From NCBI RefSeq assembly GCF_035083965.1, contig NC_089732.1, forward strand, positions 7,503,383 through 7,567,382: a stretch of 64,000 bases of DNA. Direction: 5' to 3'. This document shows positions 58,601-64,000 of the stretch, one piece after another (the first letter of the stretch is position 1; each line of letters begins with the position of its first letter). The notes under the pieces were generated by a model. That model was not told the DNA's origin and did not search any database. It worked only from the letters and a program-made list of their open reading frames with translations. The position numbers and the translations under genes are program-made. This DNA is from Branchiostoma lanceolatum (lineage: Eukaryota > Chordata > Leptocardii > Amphioxiformes > Branchiostomatidae).

Positions 58601-59981
58601 GCATGGGATAGATTAAAGATTTGTACACAAGTATAACTTTAAGTTTTGAATGTTGGATAAGGGTTGATATTTGCCTTTGCCAAGTGTGAATGAATGTTTT
58701 GCTTAGAATTGCACATAAAAGCCCATTGTTTATGTAAAAAAGTTTGAAACTTTTGAAAGTCTTCTGTATTGTGAGGTGCTCTCATAGATCAGAAGAATAC
58801 GGTTGATTACAATGTACCTTTTTCCTTATTCCTTTGCAGGCAGAAGCTAAGTTTACAAAAGCAAGTAAGTTTGTGGATGTCATTTGTTTGTGGATGTCTT
58901 TCCCCAAAAATATTTTTTTTAAATGTTTCCTTTGTATTTTTGTATGTGTTGGTTAGAAATAAGTACAATATGTAAGGTTGTAAGAAACATAACACAAAGC
59001 ATTACCAAGGCATTTAGGCAAGCACATGTATATGAAAGAAGTTGATTTTGCTTCACAGTTTGTCATATCATATTTTAATGCCATAACCGGCGAGATTGAT
59101 GAGCAAACTTACTGCTTCTTCTTTTTGAAATTGTTTATGTACATCCTCATGGCCATTTTTATCCTTACAGAGGAAGACTACACACAACTAGTTCAAAAGT
59201 ATGAGAACACAAGATTAGATTTTAACAAGAAGATGACAGATTCAACAAATGTAAGTATTAACTTATTCCACACAATGATCTAAATAAAGTTCTGAATGTT
59301 TGAATGATAATTTTTATAGATTTGTCTAATGTTACATTGTTTTAAATAAAACTTGATAAGTAAACATTCAAGTTCATTGTTGGCTGTCTTAGGTCATATT
59401 TTGTGATAAATATTTTGTATGTTGACATCGATTTTGTGCATTTGCATTACTACCTTTTGTCAACTTGGTCTTGTGCTAACTGTGATATTTCCTCTTTTCA
59501 GCAATTTCAAGAAATAGAAGAAATCCACCTTAGTTATATGTTTGACATCATCGCTAAATATGCCCAGTGTTTCCACCATGCACACTTCACGATAATGCAG
59601 GTAAAGTCAATAAGAGTTTATTCAGTGTGTTTATTCAGTTGGCCTCTTTGAGCAATGCAATATTGTGTTGTCTCCTAAGCAACTTAATTGTTTGTTTTTA
59701 TGACAAAGAAGTTTATTGCATATTCATGCCCTATTGCGGCTAAATTCAGTAATTTATTATGGGAAAATCATCTGTACCATTAATAGATAAGACATAGTCT
59801 CTATGACAGTAGCTAAATGTTGTTCACACTTGAAGTCCCCAAAGAACTTAGACTTGACTGATTTTTTCCACATCTTGCTCTTAGATTGAAGAAGACTTTA
59901 AGAGGCAATCAGAAGATCTCGGCATTCAGAAACTCATTCAGAACTTTGCAGAAGGCAAAGGCACAGGCACAGAAAAGCCAG
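49664..59981 (+). CDS. FCHO: FCHO1/2 homologue, F-BAR part (3' end beyond window)
   Basis: Ten exons seen: 49664-49690, 55339-55430, 55670-55744, 56168-56309, 58040-58111, 58485-58565, 58840-58864, 59171-59250, 59502-59600, 59885-59981, all in phase; 263 residues. The start [26 protein letters not shown] and the end [17 protein letters not shown] follow FCHO1/FCHO2 along the whole F-BAR domain, including the basic, coiled-coil-forming central helices ([32 protein letters not shown]). FCHO proteins bind curved plasma membrane and start clathrin-coated pits through AP-2, Eps15 and intersectin. The linker and C-terminal mu-homology domain are not in the window. The 5.6-kb first intron and the nearby tandem repeats make this a repeat-rich gene. 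See the possible short terminal exon at 60172. Confidence 0.9.
51230..51500. repeat. Low-complexity ACTAGTA/CTACTA-rich tract
   Basis: An irregular mixture of CTAGTACTA and ACTACTAC blocks without a fixed period lies in the first FCHO intron. It is non-coding. The rest of this intron (49691-52659 and 53075-55338) shows no gene; about 53757-53855 carries a short dispersed repeat ('cctcaagcaactggat', 'cggcatccgctatctttcg'). Confidence 0.6.
52660..53074. mobile_element. 415-bp MITE with 13-bp TIRs
   Basis: Perfect terminal inverted repeats CAGGGCTCGAAAT and ATTTCGAGCCCTG. Next to each end lies a similar block of GTGCACCCAA repeats with an inverted GGGTGCAC partner, in direct orientation relative to each other (about 52685-52756 and 52988-53047). 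No exact target duplication was found; 'actaaaag' on the left and 'taaaggaa' on the right are only similar. TIRs starting CAGGGCTCGAAA are a familiar hAT-type end in animals. The element is non-autonomous, in the first FCHO intron. Confidence 0.7.
56604..57766. mobile_element. Non-autonomous Tigger/pogo-like DNA transposon
   Basis: The left end CAGTCAAACCTGTATTAGCG and the right end, whose complement starts CAGTCAAACCTGT, are flanked by TA on both sides (56602-56603, 57767-57768). GCGGCCACCTG motifs recur near both ends. The 1163-bp interior has no transposase frame. TIRs starting CAGTCAAACCT with a TA duplication are typical of the pogo/Tigger branch of Tc1-mariner; assignment is by resemblance. 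It lies in an FCHO intron. Confidence 0.75.
57840..57900 (+). repeat. LINE-like tail ending in (CATT)n
   Basis: 'cactgatgcaattgttgtgcaataaatcatt' followed by five CATT units is typical of a truncated LINE insertion. A second such tail, 'agcccctcggggcacgaac...caataaaggtcttca', lies at 58326-58362 and shares its last phrase with the LINE fragments in the terminal tandem units. Confidence 0.5.
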
Positions 59982-60171
59982 GTAAGGAGCAATGCAAAAT
60001 TCAAGGAAGGAAAACCATGGCCATTAAAAGTTGAATATATTCTCCAGCTAATTGTACACTCTAGTTGTAGTGCATTTATAGCACATACACTATATGTTAA
60101 ATAATCAATCAGAATAGATTGTTGTGAGGGTGCATGAAAATGTTCATAGTTTTTACATATTTTTTTTTCAG

Positions 60172-60185
60172 GCTCAGCCTGGTAG
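60172..60185 (+). other. Possible short alternative terminal exon of FCHO
   Basis: After a strong polypyrimidine tract and acceptor (60170-60171), splicing from the donor at 59981 would add G-S-A-W and stop at 60183-60185. That would make a protein of about 267 residues with only the F-BAR domain. FCHO proteins normally continue with an acidic linker at this point, so the main transcript probably skips this site for an exon beyond the window. Confidence 0.3.
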
Positions 60186-60987
60186 TACATGCAAGTTTTG
60201 AAACCATGGGATTTCTCCATTATGAAAAAAGTACATCAGTTTTGAAAGTCTATACAAGTTTAGAGGTGACCATTATAACTGAAATCATATATTATTTTTG
60301 ATTTGATATATTTGATATGATATGATATAATCATTATCTTCGCCGAGTACTTGTACTCGGAGAGGATTATGTTTTCGGTTGAAAAATCTGTTGGGTGGGT
60401 CTGAATGTATGTCAGGAGCATAACTCAAGAAAACTTCAATGAATCTTTATGATTTTTGGTAGGTGTGTAGTGGTTGTGCAAAGAAAAGTCAAGTTCGAAA
60501 ATGGTTCACCTTGCGTTTTTCAACAGTACTGCAGCAGACTTTACATTTTTTTGTGTTTGTATGTAGGCAAAAAAAGTGACGGAAACGTTGATGGATCTTC
60601 ATGATTTTTTGCAGGTGTGTAGATGTTGTGGAAACGGGGGTCAAGTTCAACAATGGTTCCCCTGGTATTTTCCGTTGATACTACAGCGGGCTTTGTATGT
60701 GTATTTGTATGTCGCCAGCATAACTCAAGAAGCTGTTGATGGATCCGTATGATATTTAGTCGATAGGTAGGGTTTACAGAAAGGAAGGTCAAGTTCGATA
60801 ATGGGCCTTTTAGCGGAGCTTCCAAATTTAGGGGCATATTTTCTGAAAGTGCTATGGTCATGATTTTTGTGTGGTAGATAGTTCATGCCACAGAAAGTAA
60901 GTTCTGTAAATTTGGGCCCCCTAGCGGCTTGTTAAGAACTGCAGTGGGTGTTTTTGTCTTGACATTCAGACATGAATAACTTGAGAA

Positions 60988-61402
60988 GGATATTCCGGAT
61001 ATTCCGGATATTCCGGATATTCCGGATATTCCGGATATTCCGGATATTCCGGATATTCCGGATATTCCGGATATTCCGGATAATCCGGATATTCCGGATA
61101 TTCCGGATATTCCGGATATTCCGGATAATCCGGATATTCCGGATATTCCGGATAATCCGGATATTCCGGATAATCCGGATATTCCGGATATTCCGGATAA
61201 TCCGGATATTCCGGATATTCCGGATATTCCGGATATTCCGGATAATCCGGATAATCCGGATATTCCGGATAATCCGGATAATCCGGATATTCCGGATATT
61301 CCGGATATTCCGGATATTCCGGATATTCCGGATATTCCGGATATTCCGGATATTCCGGATATTCCGGATATTCTGGATATTCCGGATATTCCGGATATTC
61401 CG
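60988..61402. repeat. 9-bp satellite, about 46 units
   Basis: Unit GATATTCCG with a recurrent single-base variant GATAATCCG scattered in the middle of the array, and one GATATTCTG. Because nine is divisible by three and no frame in use makes a stop, both strands stay open (Ile-Phe-Arg on plus, Pro-Glu-Tyr on minus). The ORFs are artefacts of the unit. Confidence 0.97.
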
Positions 61403-61433
61403 TCTGACTCCGTAGGAGTGTTTCCACTGTCAC

Positions 61434-62108
61434 GGAAACACTCCTACACATCTTCAACTCCTGTCTACAAAACGGTTACTATCCTAAAGAATTGTCCCTA
61501 TTCATTAATCCGGGGACACCTTGTCCCCAGACAACATGCTATCGGGGAATATCAATAATTTGTTGTCTGGAAAAACTATTCTCCTCTATCTTAAATACCC
61601 GTTTTGTTGACTATGCAGAACGTTACAGATGTTATAATTTATCCCTTTTATTTAGTACTGAATTGTATACCAGCATAAAATCCGGGATAAACAAATTCGT
61701 GGGGATAGTGACAGTGACAGCAGTCAGACGGACAGATTCCACCTGGGCTCAGTGCAGTTACTTTGGCACACTTAATAGAATAGAAAACGAATGTCATTTT
61801 GTGGTAGAATGTGGATTATATACCAAAGAAAGAAATGAACTGTATAATCTTGTAGAAAACCTAATTCCCTACTTCACACATTTAAGCACTGTTCAAAAAT
61901 TCATATTCCTAATGCGACTAGACAAACCTCCCATTGAAACACACGTCTGTTCTTCTATATCTAACGTTACTATAACCGAAAAGTGAGGAGAAGTATATCT
62001 AATGATAGCCATATTCTTTTTGTATCCGTTAACTGTACTTGTTATTTTGTTTTGTTGTGACCTGTTGTAGCCAAGTGTGGCAGAAATGTGCAATAAAGGT
62101 CTTCATTT
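61434..62108 (+). mobile_element. LINE fragment with internal deletion, copy 1
   Basis: Frame from 61434 reads ETLLHIFNSCLQNGYYPKEL, then TCYRGISIICCLEKLFSSIL, the reverse-transcriptase block with YRGIS and KLFS.IL.R. It then passes into IENECHFVVECGLYTKERN, the C-terminal Cys/His region of CR1/L2-like LINEs (E.HF...C..Y...R). The RT catalytic core between them is missing, so this is a deletion derivative. The stop is at 61984-61986, followed by a LINE tail. Confidence 0.8.
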
Positions 62109-62779
62109 ATTATCTTCGCCGAGTACTTGTACTAGGAGAGGATTATGTTTTCGGTTGAAAAATCTGTTGGGTGGGTCTGAATGTATGTCAGGAGCATAAC
62201 TCAAGAAAACTTCAATGAATCTTTATGATTTTTGGTAGGTGTGTAGTGGTTGTGCAAAGAAAAGTCAAGTTCGAAAATGGTTCACCTTGCGTTTTTCAAC
62301 AGTACTGCAGCAGACTTTACATTTTTTTGTGTTTGTATGTAGGCAAAAAAAGTGACGGAAACGTTGATGGATCTTCATGATTTTTTGCAGGTGTGTAGAT
62401 GTTGTGGAAACGGGGGTCAAGTTCAACAATGGTTCCCCTGGTATTTTCCGTTGATACTACAGCAGGCTTTGTGTGGATGTGTATTTGTATGTCGCCAGCA
62501 TAACTCAAGAAGCTGTTGATGGATCCGTATGATATTTAGTCGATAGTTTACAGAAAGGAAGGTCAAGTTCGATAATGGGCCTTCTAGCGGGATAAGGTAC
62601 TGCAGCGGAGCTTCCAAATTTAGGGGCATATTTTCTGAAAGTGCTATGGTCATGATTTTTGTGTGGTAGATAGTTCATGCCACAGAAAGTAAGTTCTGTA
62701 AATTTGGGCCCCCTAGCGGCTTGTTAAGAACTGCAGTGGGTGTTTTTGTCTTGACATTCGGACATGAATAACTTGAGAA

Positions 62780-63104
62780 GGATATTCCGGATATTCCGGA
62801 TATTCCGGATATTCCGGATATTCCGGATATTCCGGATATTCCGGATATTCCGGATATTCCGGATATTCCGGATATTCCGGATAATCCGGATATTCCGGAT
62901 ATTCCGGATAATCCGGATATTCCGGATATTCCGGATAATCCGGATATTCCGGATATTCCGGATAATCCGGATATTCCGGATAATCCGGATATTCCGGATA
63001 ATCCGGATATTCCGGATATTCCGGATAATCCGGATATACCGGATAATCCGGATATTCCGGATATTCCGGATATTCCGGATATTCCGGATATTCCGGATAT
63101 TCCG
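62780..63104. repeat. 9-bp satellite, about 36 units
   Basis: Same GATATTCCG/GATAATCCG unit mixture as in unit 1, but about ten units shorter and with a different order of variants. It includes one GATATACCG. This shows that the array changes faster than its flanks. Confidence 0.97.
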
Positions 63105-63135
63105 TCTGACTCCGTAGGAGTGTTTCCACTGTCAC

Positions 63136-63810
63136 GGAAACACTCCTACACATCTTCAACTCCTGTCTACAAAACGGTTACTATCCTAAAGAATTGTCCC
63201 TATTCATTAATCCGGGGACACCTTGTCCCCAGACAACATGCTATCGGGGAATATCAATAATTTGTTGTCTGGAAAAACTATTCTCCTCTATCTTAAATAC
63301 CCGTTTTGTTGACTATGCAGAACGTTACAGATGTTATAATTTATCCCTTTTATTTAGTACTGAATTGTATACCAGCATAAAATCCGGGATAAACAAATTC
63401 GTGGGGATAGTGACAGTGACAGCAGTCAGACGGACAGATTCCACCTGGGCTCAGTGCAGTTACTTTGGCACACTTAATAGAATAGAAAACGAATGTCATT
63501 TTGTGGTAGAATGTGGATTATATACCAAAGAAAGAAATGAACTGTATAATCTTGTAGAAAACCTAATTCCCTACTTCACACATTTAAGCACTGTTCAAAA
63601 ATTCATATTCCTAATGCGACTAGACAAACCTCCCATTGAAACACACGTCTGTTCTTCTATATCTAACGTTACTATAACCGAAAAGTGAGGAGAAGTATAT
63701 CTAATGATAGCCATATTCTTTTTGTATCCGTTAACTGTACTTGTTATTTTGTTTTGTTGTGACCTGTTGTAGCCAAGTGTGGCAGAAATGTGCAATAAAG
63801 GTCTTCATTT
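63136..63810 (+). mobile_element. LINE fragment with internal deletion, copy 2
   Basis: Essentially identical to the fragment in unit 1, including the same internal deletion and the same stop, displaced by exactly 1702 bp. The two copies therefore arose by duplication of the whole unit, not by separate retrotransposition. Confidence 0.85.
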
Positions 63811-63812
63811 AT

Positions 63813-64000
63813 TATCTTCGCCGAGTACTTGTACTTGGAGAGGATTATGTTTTGGGTTGAAAAATCTGTTGGGTGGGTCTGAATGTATGTCAGGAGCATA
63901 ACTCAAGAAAACTTCAATGAATCTTTATGATTTTTGGTAGGTGTGTAGTGGTTGTGCAAAGAAAAGTCAAGTTCGAAAATGGTTCACCTTGCGTTTTTCA
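63813..64000 (+). repeat. Composite tandem unit 3, cut by window end
   Basis: Starts with the same 'tatcttcgccgagtacttgtact' and follows units 1 and 2 to the window edge, with only a few substitutions (for example 'gtttt' + 'gggttg' where units 1 and 2 have 'cggttg'). At least three copies are therefore present in the locus. Confidence 0.95.

Larger units (their letters stand above)
60333..62110 (+). repeat. Composite tandem unit 1 (about 1776 bp)
   Basis: Order: a diverged family-A-like repeat starting with the foldback CCGAGTACTTGTACTCGG (about 60342-60360), the 9-bp satellite, a 14-bp hairpin, and a LINE reverse-transcriptase/C-terminal fragment ending 'gtgcaataaaggtcttcattta'. The next unit starts immediately afterwards. 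Unit-to-unit identity is very high outside the satellite. Confidence 0.95.
62111..63812 (+). repeat. Composite tandem unit 2 (1702 bp)
   Basis: Same order and near-identical sequence to unit 1. It differs mainly by a shorter satellite, a 6-bp insertion 'gtggat' near 62471, an 8-bp deletion near 62546 ('ggtagggt'), and an 18-bp extra segment near 62591 ('gataaggtactgcagcgg'). Confidence 0.95.

Noticed and set aside
60966-61457. 163-residue PEYP-repeat protein on the minus strand and its plus-strand partner
   Set aside because: A 9-bp satellite with no stop in these frames; the same happens in the second copy with a different length.

Overview
The window is animal nuclear DNA. Genes are split by GT-AG introns, with AATAAA signals after the coding ends, and they lie among dispersed repeats, MITE-like elements and non-LTR retrotransposon pieces. 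The gene content suggests an invertebrate chordate, most likely an amphioxus (Branchiostoma): a C6-like terminal-complement MACPF protein, a Tie-like receptor ectodomain and a single FCHO-type F-BAR gene, on a repeat-rich background. The organism call is inference. All five protein genes that I can build are on the + strand. Every join given here was checked by hand for splice-site dinucleotides and reading-frame phase.

Layout: (1) 2389-4014, a two-exon multi-pass membrane protein with a TspO-like Trp-rich motif. (2) 4.7-9.1 kb, intergenic, dominated by an indel-free 127-bp tandem array carrying POU-octamer-like ATTTGCAT sites and by a palindromic hexamer microsatellite. (3) 10264-17734, a secreted complement-like MACPF protein (TSP1, TSP1, LDLa, MACPF, EGF-like, TSP1, ephrin-receptor-like, disordered tail). 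(4) 20524-28219, a type II membrane protein joining an FkbM-type methyltransferase to a degenerate NodB/polysaccharide-deacetylase-like domain. (5) 28.2-30.1 kb, a LINE reverse-transcriptase relic and a 352-bp MITE with inverted subterminal arrays. (6) 30228-48066, a 35-exon gene whose ectodomain has the order and close sequence character of Tie/TEK receptors (Ig, Ig, 3 EGF, Ig, FN3 repeats), but whose cytoplasmic part is a tandem receptor tyrosine phosphatase (D1 and D2). (7) 49664 to beyond the window, the F-BAR half of an FCHO1/2 homologue. (8) 60.3-64.0 kb, three head-to-tail copies (the third cut by the window) of a 1.7-1.8 kb composite unit: dispersed repeat, 9-bp satellite, hairpin and LINE fragment.

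The genes do not form an operon or an obvious pathway. The strongest candidate for something undescribed is the Tie-ectodomain/receptor-phosphatase chimera. It would place a phosphatase where vertebrates have a kinase behind a similar extracellular module. Next are the FkbM-NodB fusion, the complement protein's unusual C-terminus, an in-frame duplicated mini-exon in phosphatase domain D2, and several well-bounded uncatalogued mobile elements with visible terminal repeats and target-site duplications.
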